64,000 bases of DNA. Origin: Scytonema sp. UIC 10036. GTDB taxonomy: Bacteria; Cyanobacteriota; Cyanobacteriia; Cyanobacteriales; Nostocaceae. Shown here piece by piece: positions 16,821 to 25,850 of the stretch. The stretch is taken from contig NZ_WJFC01000014.1 of assembly GCF_009725235.1 (NCBI RefSeq), forward strand, positions 1 to 64,000, written 5' to 3'. The notes under the pieces were generated by a model. The model saw only the letters and a program-made list of their open reading frames with translations, did no database searches and was not told the origin of the DNA. Made by a program: the position numbers and the translations under genes. Within the stretch, counting starts at the first letter, position 1, and every line of letters starts with the position of its first letter.

Positions 16821-19444
16821 CTAGTAAAAGAATTGTACAAACTAATCAGCAGCAAAAAAGCGAAGCACCGAAGGCGAGTGGCATTTTACAGCGTTTAGCT
16901 GTGCGATCGGGTTTGGAGGCGGGGGTTCAATTTGAAGAACAAGAAGCATTGGCATTAAGTAATTCTGCTTTTTCCAACGACTTTAGCCAAGTGCCTATTA
17001 GCACGACTACATCACAGCAGATTATGGCAAAGCTTAGGATTAATCCAGTAGAGGATAAAAACGATGTAGTTCAGTGCTATCAAAACATTGATAAAGGTAA
17101 GCTTTCAGAAAATGCTGAGTTATTAGTTACTAATGCTCAAGAACTCTACGCAAGTGATGAACAATTTAAAAAGACAGATGATTTTAACAGAGTTAGCTTT
17201 CGCCAAGGTGAGGAATGGAAAGAGAATATTGGCGGAGAAAGCGTAAATAAAAATTTGAAAAAAGTCATACCTCAAGTGAATGACAAAGAACTATCAAACA
17301 GTATAAGCAATTATGGGAAGGATACAGAACCGACAGTTTTGATGAGCAAAATAGAACAGAGAGTAGAGAACCAGTTAAAAGCTCAATTTTTCGATGCAAT
17401 AACCGATGGAATTCTTCGCCATTTGCCAGATGACTCGGACGCAGCTGCTGAAGCAATAACTGAGATTATTATAAAAAGGGGATCTAAATTTCAAAAAGAC
17501 AAAGCGAAACAACGCTTGAAAAACTATCTAACCAGACAGACAGAACTTTTAGAGCGACCATTGCTGCCCTCCGATTGTGGAATCTTAGCTAAACTAATAA
17601 CTGGGGTCAATGAAGAAAAAGAAGAAACCTCAGCAGTTAACCCAGGCACGTTGTATCGATACCAGCGCGACAGTAAAGATAACGGAAATACCGAATGGGA
17701 TTACCACTATGCCGCCATTATTATGACGGATGGCACCGACCACGTAACTCTGGAAAACGCCGCTGCTAAGGTATCTGATATGTACTCAAAGCTGGAATAC
17801 GACAGAACCTGGTATTTTGAAATGTATGGTCATGCCGAGGGTCAAACCTTTCAGGACAAGTATAAGGCTGATTTCAACAAGGGAGGAGAAGTGAAAAAAT
17901 TTACTCCCTCTAATCAGTCGGAAAAAAGTGAGACAGCCCAAGCAAGTGGCATCTTACAGAAAAAGGAAATATCGGGAACATCCAGCGAGAGTATGAATAC
18001 ATTTGGGGTGGTTCAGGAAAACAAAACTGGACTTCCTGACAACCTGAAAGCCGGAATTGAAAATCTTTCTGGCATATCAATGGATGACGTAAAAGTCCAC
18101 TACAACTCTTCTAAACCTACCCAGTTGCAAGCACTGGCGTACACGAAAGGAACAGAAATTTATGTGGCACCTGGGCAGGAAAAGCATCTGCCACATGAAG
18201 CATGGCATGTCGTGCAGCAAACGCAGGGACGTGTGAAACCGACGATGCAAATGAAGGGGGTACAGATTAATGATGATCAGGGATTGGAGAGGGAAGCAGA
18301 CATGATGGGGGCGAAAGCAATGCCAATACCGCGTCCCACTCCCGCCGCGACCGGGGTGGCGGCTCAAGCGGTGAGGCGATCCTCTCCACCACAGCAGCAG
18401 TTATCACAACACCACGCCACAAAAGCCCCCTCTGCATCGACTAGCGATCTCGCGATCCAAGAGAAAGGCGACATCACACGAAGTAGTCAAGTCGCATCAA
18501 ACAAGCATGTCCTTCAAGCTAAGTTCTTTAATGAAAGTAACACTTTGACCAAGGAGCAGGTGAGCAATTGGTATTTGAATTTGAGCGACTCTGGTGGGCC
18601 GACTATAATCCCAGAAGAATACAATCCGATCCTCGCCATCCTCGTGGATAGCGCAGATGAAATTCAGCTAAAGGACTTCAATAGCAAGGACGAGTTTGTA
18701 AAATATTTAAACGAAAGAGACAAGGACTACCGACCACGAACAAAAGAAAAAAGCAAGCTGATTCCAGGGACGCTAAGTATTGAGAAGCCTGGTTCTTTAG
18801 AGCATTGGAGCCTGGGAAGCAGCGAAACTCATGGGGTTCCCACGGATTTAGATGCGGCAAAAGCGACTGAGTTAACTCATGTAACCTACGACGCAGAAAA
18901 ATTAAATCATACTTATATCTCGTCGAGTTATGGTAGCAATCCAGGAGAATTTGGATATGGATTCTATCTGACGACGGGTCATCAAATGCAGCCGCAGCAG
19001 GCTATTAGTAATCAATGGGGAGATCCGAAGACGAGAAAATTTCCCAAGGATATCGTTCGATTCAGAATTGCGAATACTACACTGGAGAAAATAGTTAGTA
19101 ATAAAGAACACTTGGCTTTCTTAATTTATATGTTGCAGGCTAGTTCTGGATATCCGGAGGGAATGTCTGAAGATAGCGCTGTAGAGATCATGAATCAGAT
19201 CAATATCCAAGGGAGAGTCTTAATATTTCCGGACGACAAGGAAAAGCGAATTAAGATCGACAAACAAACGTGGAGTACATGGACCCAATATACCGAACGT
19301 AACGCAGGTAACAGTCACCACTTTTTAGTTATAGGCCCTCAACGCCCAGATGCTTTGGCTAATATTCGTCAGATCGCAGTCCGAGGAGAGTATGGCGATC
19401 AATTCATAAATATGGCAAAGTGCTCCTATCAGAAATTACAATAG
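16817..19444 (+). CDS. DUF4157 eCIS effector with two putative cargo modules
   Basis: 875 aa from ATG 16817 (overlaps the previous stop; an open frame to 16706 lies inside the previous gene). Residues about 12-20 and 372-382 repeat a SE(A/T)xxASGILQ element. Residues about 275-350 hold a module with WDYHYAAIIMTDGTDHVTLENAA and MYGHAEGQTFQDKY, a pattern seen in other polymorphic toxins. Residues about 400-495 are DUF4157 with the metalloprotease-like HEAWH (460-464) and LEREADMMG. The C-terminal ~290 residues include FGYGFYLTTG (about 713-722), reminiscent of ADP-ribosyltransferase-like folds; this is a weak call. DUF4157 marks cargo of contractile injection systems. Confidence 0.85.
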   Translation: MTSKRIVQTNQQQKSEAPKASGILQRLAVRSGLEAGVQFEEQEALALSNSAFSNDFSQVPISTTTSQQIMAKLRINPVEDKNDVVQCYQNIDKGKLSENAELLVTNAQELYASDEQFKKTDDFNRVSFRQGEEWKENIGGESVNKNLKKVIPQVNDKELSNSISNYGKDTEPTVLMSKIEQRVENQLKAQFFDAITDGILRHLPDDSDAAAEAITEIIIKRGSKFQKDKAKQRLKNYLTRQTELLERPLLPSDCGILAKLITGVNEEKEETSAVNPGTLYRYQRDSKDNGNTEWDYHYAAIIMTDGTDHVTLENAAAKVSDMYSKLEYDRTWYFEMYGHAEGQTFQDKYKADFNKGGEVKKFTPSNQSEKSETAQASGILQKKEISGTSSESMNTFGVVQENKTGLPDNLKAGIENLSGISMDDVKVHYNSSKPTQLQALAYTKGTEIYVAPGQEKHLPHEAWHVVQQTQGRVKPTMQMKGVQINDDQGLEREADMMGAKAMPIPRPTPAATGVAAQAVRRSSPPQQQLSQHHATKAPSASTSDLAIQEKGDITRSSQVASNKHVLQAKFFNESNTLTKEQVSNWYLNLSDSGGPTIIPEEYNPILAILVDSADEIQLKDFNSKDEFVKYLNERDKDYRPRTKEKSKLIPGTLSIEKPGSLEHWSLGSSETHGVPTDLDAAKATELTHVTYDAEKLNHTYISSSYGSNPGEFGYGFYLTTGHQMQPQQAISNQWGDPKTRKFPKDIVRFRIANTTLEKIVSNKEHLAFLIYMLQASSGYPEGMSEDSAVEIMNQINIQGRVLIFPDDKEKRIKIDKQTWSTWTQYTERNAGNSHHFLVIGPQRPDALANIRQIAVRGEYGDQFINMAKCSYQKLQ

Positions 19445-19524
19445 TGTGATCGCGTTCTCTGCGCAACTACAAACCAGTATTAATTTTTGTCTCTACACAC
19501 GCGACTTCATGTTCTCATAAATAT

Positions 19525-19628
19525 GCCCATGTATGAAGGTTAATGAGCGTGTGATGGGCTTTGTCCCGCCTGAGCGTAAAGCGCACGTTCTGCGAACAGC
19601 GATCGCCCTATTATTTGCAGGTTCAACC
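19525..19628 (+). repeat. 104-bp dispersed repeat, copy 1
   Basis: About 90% identical to 24962-25065 in the same orientation. It contains a 32-codon frame (MKVNERVMGFVPPERKAHVL..., 19533-19631) that is also open in copy 2, with differences giving V/A and A/T changes. It bounds one side of the accessory island. The rest of 19445-19755 shows no gene. Confidence 0.7.
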
Positions 19629-19755
19629 TAACTGAAGAACAATAAGATTCTGAACGCGATCGCTTGTATCTCCCCTCCTGTCCAATCGCGCTTAGTCTCC
19701 CGCCAAACAACATTATCAACAAATCCAACCCTAAGAAGCGATCGCCACGTTATTG

Positions 19756-20091
19756 TTAAGCCACTCCATAGCCCGTATATTCTCGCATTTGGGGAGCTTG
19801 AAATCCTAGAATAATATCATCTTTTGGAACTCCTTGCTCAACAAGTTCAACAGCCACTCTCATTTCCGTCATATTCTGCTCAATCCAAATTTTTCCCTCT
19901 TTAATATCTAAATGTAAAACAGAACCATAAACTCGCCTATGACCATCCCATCCCACATTCACCACCATGTAATGATCTTGTTTTGTATCAAAAACCGTGT
20001 AACAATCAATTTGACCATTTGCGATGGGAATAGCAGCATAAGCCGTTAACAGCGACTGAATGATATAGCGATAAGATTCTAGGGTATCCAT
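19756..20091 (-). CDS. xisI: XisI-family protein, pair 1
   Basis: 111 aa, full length for XisI (named after the fdxN-element excision controlling factor). Typical stretches are DHYMVVNVGWDGHRRVYGSVLHLDIKEGKIWIEQNMTE and the C-terminal VPKDDIILGFQAPQMREYTGYGVA. It overlaps the upstream xisH by 13 bp, the usual xisHI layout. Most cyanobacterial xisHI pairs are not near fdxN elements and may be toxin-antitoxin or nuclease-like modules; no excision function is implied here. Confidence 0.88.
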   Translation of the reverse strand: MDTLESYRYIIQSLLTAYAAIPIANGQIDCYTVFDTKQDHYMVVNVGWDGHRRVYGSVLHLDIKEGKIWIEQNMTEMRVAVELVEQGVPKDDIILGFQAPQMREYTGYGVA

Positions 20092-20408
20092 TGTAAAATT
20101 ACCTCTTGAATTGGGTCATAAACAATTTGTTTAATCTGATATCTCTCTACAGAAATTTGGGCAAATTCCCGCTTAAAAAAAGATTCATAAATATTTATAG
20201 GCACCGCCATATAGAGAATCCGATTTGGCTCGCTTATTTCTAAAGCCAGCCGATAATTCAAAAACTGTCCTAACGCAGCATGGTAATCTGTTAGGGGTGA
20301 ATCACTCAAAAATGTTTTAATCTCAACTGCAATTTTTTCTTCACCTCTGTCTGCTGCTAACAGTTGTTCCGCACCTAAATCTAGACTAGTTAGGAGTGCG
20401 AAACTCAA
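20079..20408 (-). pseudogene. xisH: XisH, N-terminally truncated
   Basis: 109 aa. From LDLGAEQLLAADRGEEKIAVEIKTFL to the end it matches XisH, an endonuclease-like protein. The usual first ~35 residues (MPAKD...YH...AL.KDGW, as in the intact copy at 25838) are missing and replaced by MSFALLTS. The lost part includes an N-terminal portion of the PD-(D/E)xK-like core, so activity is doubtful. The downstream xisI is intact. Confidence 0.75.
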
Positions 20409-20525
20409 AACCTTGACAGGAATTAAGATACACGAAATGCTCCCTTCCCGCTCCTACCCCACTACTGTTTTTTGTCGCCAGACATCGTATAGACGTTATA
20501 ATAAAATCAACTTTTTGTTCAGGAG

Positions 20526-20910
20526 GTGCTTTGCCTGACAGAACCCATAGACGATGCAGCCATTACAGAACTTTACAAAGCTATCGGCAATATTGTTATC
20601 CGATTTCCTCTGCTTCACTGTCAAGAATGTGCTAGCACACTCAAAAGATGGCTAAAACAACGTGGAGTACCGGGAAAACTTTGGCGAATTTCTACCCGAT
20701 ACGACCATGAAGATTTTATACTCAGCGCTCGCCTCGAACAACTGTCTTTGCTTTGAAAGCATTACTGAAAATGGTGTTCACTATGGTGTTGAAGTTTATG
20801 GAAAAATCTTCGACAACCTTTCTAGACTTGGACTTTCACCAGAAAATTGGGTTGAAGATTTTACCTCCCTATCCAATGAATTTAAAACTGAAGTAATTGA
20901 AGAGTTTTAG
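20526..20910 (+). pseudogene. Papain-fold toxin (Tox-PL-2-like), frameshifted
   Basis: Frame 1 (20526-20756) carries DDAAITELYKAIGNIVIRFP and the catalytic Cys region LLHCQECASTLKRWLKQRGVPGKLWRI. Frame 2 (from about 20735) carries the His region NGVHYGVEVYGKIFDNL and the C-terminus. One extra base between about 20735 and 20755 separates the Cys half from the His half. AGGAGGT at 20521-20527 is a strong ribosome site; GTG 20526 or CTG 20535 would be the start. A sequencing error cannot be excluded. The partner immunity gene follows. Confidence 0.7.
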
Positions 20911-20934
20911 AGATGCGATTTTATGGAGCTAAGA

Positions 20935-21315
20935 ATGAGTACATTATTTGAACTACTAGAAAAAATTAAAAGCAAACCAGGGTTATACCTGGGAACTGCA
21001 TCCATTACAAATCTGCGAATGTTTATACTTGGTTATCGCTTTGCGCGATCCGAAGCAGGTATTACTAATACTGAAGCCGAAAGTGACTTTTACAAAAACT
21101 TTCAACCCTGGTTGCAAAATCGCTTATCAATCCGTACTGTTAACGCGTGGGACAAAATTATTTTGCTCACCTGTATTGATGAGAAAGCAGGGTTTGATTA
21201 TTTCTTTCAACTTTTGGATGAGTTTATTCAACGAGACAAAAGCCAAGATATAGATCCAATGTTAGCTGCACAACCCTCACAAAATACCGACAAAGTGCCC
21301 ACACTACCCCACTAA
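20935..21315 (+). CDS. Probable immunity protein of the papain-fold toxin
   Basis: 126 aa from ATG 20935 (GGAG 6-10 nt upstream; ATG 20923 is alternative). The pattern LFELLEKIKSKPGLYLGTASITNLRMFILGYRFARSE and WDKIILLTCIDEKAGFDYFFQLLDEFI is that of small proteins encoded beside papain-fold or other polymorphic toxins. The C-terminal tail (SQDIDPMLAAQPSQNTDKVP) is low-complexity. Its position 25-40 bp after the toxin remnant supports an immunity role, which is inferred. Confidence 0.6.
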   Translation: MSTLFELLEKIKSKPGLYLGTASITNLRMFILGYRFARSEAGITNTEAESDFYKNFQPWLQNRLSIRTVNAWDKIILLTCIDEKAGFDYFFQLLDEFIQRDKSQDIDPMLAAQPSQNTDKVPTLPH

Positions 21316-21359
21316 TTGCCTATTGACAAAAATTATCATATATGGGTGATGAATTGTAG

Positions 21360-21593
21360 GGTGGATACCCAACTATTGAAGATGCAATTGACACAGCTTT
21401 GGTGCTACTGGCTGACGAGACAACCAAGCATTGTTCAGAAGAAACCCCAGAATACCTAGCTTGGGTGGAACAAACACGCCTAAAGATTGAAGTTGGTGTG
21501 CAGGCAGCACAGCGAGGTGATGTTTTAGATGCAACTGTGGTATTAGCTCGATTACGCAATAAGGTGGAAGTGGCAGCAGCTTCAGCTACATGA
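21360..21593 (+). pseudogene. Antitoxin-like remnant, N-terminus missing
   Basis: Open from a stop at 21357 with no good start: GGYPTIEDAIDTALVLLADE and then EETPEYLAWVEQTRLKIEVGVQAAQRGDVLDATVVLARLRNKVE. This resembles the C-terminal part of ParD/CopG-like antitoxins. A TTG at 21399 is the only start in frame. The DNA-binding ribbon is missing. Confidence 0.45.
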
Positions 21594-21622
21594 GATACTA
21601 ACTGTTAATCATACCATTTTGC

Positions 21623-21985
21623 CTACAGATAATTATTCAGAATATTTTGGTCTTTGCTCAGTAATATGTTGTTACTTAACAGAGCATTTGCAGTGATAAT
21701 GCGGTCGAAAGGATCGCGAGTCCAAGTAATCGTTAAACTAATGCTGATAATATCATTAAAGTTTTTGTTACATATCTTTAAGCCAATCTGCTCAGATAGA
21801 TCCGCAATAATCACATCTGGCTCATCGGTAATCCGTTTTATCTCATATAAATACTGTAGCTCTAATCGAACAATTGCCGAAATATAAACTTCATTGTCAT
21901 TAATTAAAGTTTTAGCAATATCAGTTAATTTATCTATCAAACCAGAATATAGCCATACTACTACATGAGTATCAAGATAAATCAA
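21623..21985 (-). CDS. VapC-family PIN-domain toxin
   Basis: 120 aa PIN ribonuclease. The acidic residues are seen in MIYLDTHVVVWLYSG (D4), VYISAIVRLELQYLYEI (E about 44) and WTRDPFDRIITANALL (D residues about 93-97). It likely cleaves RNA when freed from its antitoxin. It overlaps the upstream antitoxin gene by 14 bp. Confidence 0.88.
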   Translation of the reverse strand: MIYLDTHVVVWLYSGLIDKLTDIAKTLINDNEVYISAIVRLELQYLYEIKRITDEPDVIIADLSEQIGLKICNKNFNDIISISLTITWTRDPFDRIITANALLSNNILLSKDQNILNNYL

Positions 21986-22208
21986 TATTAACCTCCTGCT
22001 CCCAACTGATATTAACTAAATCATCTGGATTTCCTTGAATAACATCAGGTTTAAAAGTCAAATTGTTAAGCTTATCTTTTTTATCTACAGGAACGATTTT
22101 TAACAACTTTCCATTTTTGCTGATTTCTAGTGGAATACCTGTTTCTAGTACCTCATCCAGTAACCGATCAATATTATTACTCAATTCTGTGAGTGTAACC
22201 TTCTTCAT
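21972..22208 (-). CDS. Phd/YefM-family antitoxin
   Basis: 78 aa. MKKVTLTELSNNIDRLLDEVLETGIPLEISKNGKLLKIVPV is a Phd/YefM DNA-binding fold; the C-terminal half (NPDDLVNISWEQEVNIDLS) would wrap the PIN toxin. First gene of the pair, overlapping the toxin. Confidence 0.85.
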   Translation of the reverse strand: MKKVTLTELSNNIDRLLDEVLETGIPLEISKNGKLLKIVPVDKKDKLNNLTFKPDVIQGNPDDLVNISWEQEVNIDLS

Positions 22209-22439
22209 TGTGTTCCCTAAAAATTGACATTATTTCATGAGTGTAGATATCATAACTCAATTATAAAGTGCGATGTCTACGACGGGCTGCGCCTACGCTC
22301 AAGTAAGAGAATGATTTAGAACAGATGCCGAATTTCCAAGTACAATGTTTAAAGGAGTGCGATCGCATAACGCATAAACCAAACCCCAAACAAAGCGATT
22401 GTTGGGCTAGAAGTGCCGATCTCTCTCTCCATTCTCACC

Positions 22440-22870
22440 CAAAATGCGATCGCCTGATATTGTAGTGCGATCGTAGCAGCAAGCTTTGTTGTACCAAAGA
22501 TTGTCATCATTTGGCTGAAATTCCAAGGCTTTGTCGTAAGCAGCCAGCGCTTCGGGATATCGTTTTAAGTAGTACAGCGCAAAACCTTTGTTGAACCAGG
22601 CGGAAACTCTATCCGGCTTTAACTCTAGGGCTTTGTCGTAAGCGGCGAGCGCTGAGGGATATCGTTTTAAGTCAAACAGCGCATTGCCTTTATTGTACCA
22701 GGCTGCTTCTCTATCCGGCTTTAATTCTAAGGCTTTGTCGTAGGCAGCGAGCGCTGAGGGATATCGTTCTAACTCAATCAGCGCATCGCCTTTATTTTAC
22801 CAGGCTGCTTCTCTATCCGGCTTTAATTCTAGGGCTTTGTCCTAAGCGGCGAGCGCTGAGGGATAAAGTA
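22440..22870 (-). pseudogene. TPR-repeat protein remnant with nonsense codons
   Basis: Four copies of a 102-bp unit encode 34-residue TPRs (ALELKPDREAAWYNKGNALF, DLKRYPSALAAYDKA). Two tyrosine codons have become stops: TAA in the W-Y-N-K motif (near 22798) and TAG in the A-Y-D-K motif (near 22842). The 5' part is replaced by a transposase remnant. Near-identical units suggest recent tandem amplification before decay. Confidence 0.75.
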
Positions 22871-23157
22871 TGGAAGCGAATTAGAAATTAATGCTGATAT
22901 TTCCACTTCTCGACAAAAACGACAAGAACGCAATTTATGGCAAAGACGATTTTGGGAACATCTGATACGTGATGATAGAGATTTTGCCAAACCGCAGCGA
23001 TTATATTCATTACAATCCTGTGCGCCATCGGCTTTGTTCTGTTCCTGAAGATTGGAAATTTTCAACCATTCATCGGTTGATAGCTGGTGGTGTTTATCCG
23101 CCGAATTGGGGGATGGGGGAAATTCCAGAAAAGCCTGAAAGTATTTGGGATATATAG
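22871..23157 (+). pseudogene. REP-associated (Y1/RAYT-type) transposase C-terminal remnant
   Basis: One frame holds QKRQERNLWQRRFWEHLIRDDRDF and another, after a frameshift near 22990, holds DYIHYNPVRHRLCSVPEDWKFSTIHRLIAGGVYP. Both are typical of REP-associated tyrosine transposases. The N-terminal HUH part is absent. Confidence 0.65.
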
Positions 23158-23264
23158 GCGGTGGTGGTGGGTTACGCTGGTGCTGTGGTGCGTTACACTG
23201 GCGCTAACGCACCCTACGATTATAGGCGGGGAGTGACAAAGGAGGGAAGGGTTTTACAAAGCGG

Positions 23265-23531
23265 CTACGCGCTGGCAAATTCGGTATATTGTCTAACATG
23301 AAGTGGATGAAATGCTAAAACAATTTCCTCTTTTGGAATCCCTTTGAGCAACAAATCTGTCGCTACCCCATTTTCTGTCCAATCTTCCTCAATCCAAATT
23401 TTCTCATCTTTTAAACGTATATAAATATCCTTGTAAATAGCGTGACTCCCCTTTTGATGGTCAAAATAAAAACCTAATTGTTCAATGACTCTAATAAAAT
23501 CTTTAGCTTTAACACTGGGATAATTACTCAT
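23265..23531 (-). CDS. HicA-XisI chimeric protein
   Basis: 88 aa. Residues 1-34 (PSVKAKDFIRVIEQLGFYFD...KGSHAIYK) are the N-terminal half of a HicA mRNA-interferase, including the conserved G-S-H. Residues 35-88 (IRLKDEKIWIEEDWTENGVA...FHPLHVRQYTEFASA) are the C-terminal half of XisI, closely matching the intact copy at 25512. The join is in frame near 23430. It overlaps hicB by ATGA (23528-23531). HicA normally keeps its catalytic His in this N-terminal half, but its RNA-binding C-terminal strand is lost. Confidence 0.8.
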   Translation of the reverse strand: MSNYPSVKAKDFIRVIEQLGFYFDHQKGSHAIYKDIYIRLKDEKIWIEEDWTENGVATDLLLKGIPKEEIVLAFHPLHVRQYTEFASA

Positions 23532-23767
23532 GCCTTGATACTTAAAGGCTTAACAATTAAATCTTCTTGAGGAATTGACTGATTATCAGCCTTTAAACTT
23601 TCAATATATAATTCAATAGCTTCTGTAATATTCTCAATGGCCTCTTCAAAAGTATCACCTTGAGAATGACAACCTTTGAGAACAGGACAAAAAGCGTGAT
23701 AACCTCCATCTGATTCTTTTTCCAGAATTACTGTGTAATTGTAAATCTGTTTATTGTTGTCATTCAT
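23528..23767 (-). CDS. hicB: HicB-family antitoxin
   Basis: 79 aa. The partial RNase H-like fold YTVILEKESDGGYHAFCPVLKGCHSQGDTFEEAIENITEAIELYIESLKA is diagnostic for HicB. It precedes the HicA-XisI chimera, so its toxin partner is damaged. Confidence 0.88.
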   Translation of the reverse strand: MNDNNKQIYNYTVILEKESDGGYHAFCPVLKGCHSQGDTFEEAIENITEAIELYIESLKADNQSIPQEDLIVKPLSIKA

Positions 23768-24158
23768 ACATTTTCAACTTAAAGGCAATTTACCTACTTT
23801 TAGCTTAGACTTATTTCATAAAATGTGCGTAGGCGCAACCCGCAGCAGACATCGCTTTTTATTTCATTACGACGGCACAATTATAAAATTTTTACTATTA
23901 TAACACAATTGGCTCGCTATCGCCACTAATATGTTTTGGTTTGGCTGTGGGATTGTTGCTGATGAACGCAGGCGCAGCCAGTCGCAGACATCGTATTTTT
24001 TGGAGAAGAGCGTAGAGGCTGGCGTACACTTGGATCAAACATTTGTGACTGAAAGCGGCGATCAAAAGAGCGATCGCCCATTGCCTTAAACAGAGTTAGA
24101 ATTTTAGTGATTAATTCCCCAAAATACTAACCCTAATCTACTCCCATTATCAAAACTC
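23768..24158. other. Spacer without recognisable gene
   Basis: A/T-rich stretches mixed with HIP1-like fragments and pieces of GCGTAGGCGCAGCC type. No frame with a family match. The antitoxin gene at 24159 begins after it. Confidence 0.4.
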
Positions 24159-24434
24159 ATGAAACAAACACATTATCTAACCACAACCGTTCAAAAAGGC
24201 AACCGTCTTGAGATTACCCTTCCCAGTTTACCAGAAGGACAAACCATAGAAGTGATTTTAATCGTACCCAGTCAGTCAATGGATCGCCAAGCTTTTCGAC
24301 AACTCCCAATAGAAGAATGTCGTCGCATTTTAACCGAACAAGCAGAAGCAATGATTGACTATTATCAAGAAGATAAAGAATGTATTGATTGGCTAAATTT
24401 TGAGAACGGTGAAATCTATGACTATCAATCCTAA
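24159..24434 (+). CDS. Antitoxin-like protein upstream of MazF remnant
   Basis: 91 aa. The N-terminal YLTTTVQKGNRLEITLPSLPEGQTIEVILIV is a short beta region as in cyanobacterial antitoxins; the C-terminal half (EECRRILTEQAEAMIDYYQED...WLNFENGEIYDYQS) is helical and acidic. It overlaps the following toxin frame by 17 bp. The family is not named with certainty; the antitoxin role is inferred from the toxin neighbour. Confidence 0.7.
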   Translation: MKQTHYLTTTVQKGNRLEITLPSLPEGQTIEVILIVPSQSMDRQAFRQLPIEECRRILTEQAEAMIDYYQEDKECIDWLNFENGEIYDYQS

Positions 24435-24773
24435 AAGGGGTGAAATTTGGCTGATTAACTTAGATCCAACCATTGGCGCAGAAATCAAAAAACTCGAAGA
24501 GCGGTTGTCGTCAACTCAGATTATATTGGAAAACTTCCTCTTAAATTAGTTGTTCCAATTACCAATTGGCAATCATCTTTTAGCGATAATCTTTGGCATA
24601 TTTATCTAACACCTACAAGAGAAAATGGATTAACCAAACTATCATCTGCTGACGTGTTACAGCTTTGAAGCGTTGACCTACAAAGATTTATTCGTCAACT
24701 AGGAGCTTTATCAACTTCCGATTTACAAGAAATAATAACAGCAATTGTGATTATTATTGAATGCGATCGGTAG
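24418..24773 (+). pseudogene. MazF/PemK-family toxin, frameshift and nonsense
   Basis: It starts MTINPKRGEIWLINLDPTIGAEIKK, the MazF/PemK N-terminus. A one-base shift near 24490 is needed to continue with RRAVVVNSDYIGKLPLKLVVPITNW and HIYLTP. An in-frame TGA at 24666-24668 replaces the Arg of the L-R-S-V-D motif, before FIRQLGALSTSDLQEI. Two independent lesions make it a true pseudogene. Confidence 0.8.
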
Positions 24774-24961
24774 TCAGGTTAATAAGCGTGCGATACACGA
24801 AGTGCGTCTAGCTTTGGGGTGTACGCCTCATCTTTCGTATAAGATACTTTTCCAAAAAACTATTGTGTTTGGGTTGTGGAATTTTTGGTCTTCACCGAGA
24901 GGAATGATGCGTAAAATAAAACACAACCATAAACTCGCCGATGACCAAAAGTCAAGCGATC

Positions 24962-25065
24962 GCCCATGTATGAAGGTTAATGAACGTGCGATGGGCTTCG
25001 CCCCGCCTGAGCGCAAAGCGCACACTCTGCGAACAGCGATTACCCTATTATTTGCTGGTTCAACT
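24962..25065 (+). repeat. 104-bp dispersed repeat, copy 2
   Basis: See the copy at 19525-19628. The two copies bracket about 5.4 kb of toxin-antitoxin debris in direct orientation and could support recombinational loss of the segment between them. No gene is called in 24774-25255. Confidence 0.7.
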
Positions 25066-25255
25066 TCAGTCGCACGGCGATAGCTGATGCTGAATCAGTA
25101 AGTCAATGTAGGTTTGTTGACTAGAAGTAGGGGTCACTTCACTTCGCTCCGAATTCAAAAGTCAAAAGTCACGCATTCAAAATTAAGAACCATCAAAATG
25201 TGTTGAACCCAGAATTCCCGCAATTTCACCTTGCTAATTACATGCATCCCTAAAG

Positions 25256-25450
25256 TTAGAAATTTCTGCTAATTTTAGCATTGAAACACAGGATATTCCT
25301 GCACCTATTGCATATAATAATTAATTCCCCTGTAGCTGTACGCTCGAATCTTAAGTCACGGTTATTTTGACAAAGCTGAAAAAATTGCTCGTCAGTTAAG
25401 TCAACATTTAATTCGAGGGGAGCAGGTAAACTGACGGTATGAGTGTTCAT
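25256..25450 (-). pseudogene. Uma2-family (DUF820) N-terminal fragment
   Basis: 64 aa. MNTHTVSLPAPLELNVDLTD and EQFFQLCQNNRDLRFERTATGELII match the N-terminus of Uma2 restriction-like proteins, which normally run to about 190 aa. Homology stops after GELII. The same N-terminus is present in the pseudogene at 41446-41952. Confidence 0.7.
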
Positions 25451-25511
25451 ATTATCTCTTGTGAGAGCAGCTATATATCATAACATAATTGACAATGGCA
25501 ATTTAAAAAAA

Positions 25512-25850
25512 CTAAGCGATCGCAAATTCAGTATATTGTCTGACATGAGGTGGATGAAATGCTAAAACAATCTCTTCCCGTGCAATACCTTTGTGCAACA
25601 AATCCGTCGCCACACCATCCTCTGTCCAATCTTCTTCAATCCAAATTTTGTCATCCAGCAAACGAATATGAATCATCACACTCTTAATCCGCTCATCTTT
25701 GTGCCAACCCATCAACAGCAAAAGGTACTGATCGTGTACCTCATCAAAGGCTAAAGCACTTTCAGTTGTAGAGCCAGATTTGTCATTCAATTGAAAATAT
25801 TCTGTTAAAACTTCTTGGACAATTTGACGATGATACTTTAATCTATCCAT
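25512..25850 (-). CDS. xisI: XisI-family protein, pair 2
   Basis: 112 aa, intact. DRLKYHRQIVQEVLTEYFQL, LLLMGWHKDERIKSVMIHIRLLDDKIWIEEDWTE and the C-terminal EEIVLAFHPPHVRQYTEFAIA are typical. It overlaps xisH by 13 bp. Its C-terminal half is nearly the same as that fused to HicA at 23265, suggesting a common donor. Confidence 0.9.
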   Translation of the reverse strand: MDRLKYHRQIVQEVLTEYFQLNDKSGSTTESALAFDEVHDQYLLLLMGWHKDERIKSVMIHIRLLDDKIWIEEDWTEDGVATDLLHKGIAREEIVLAFHPPHVRQYTEFAIA

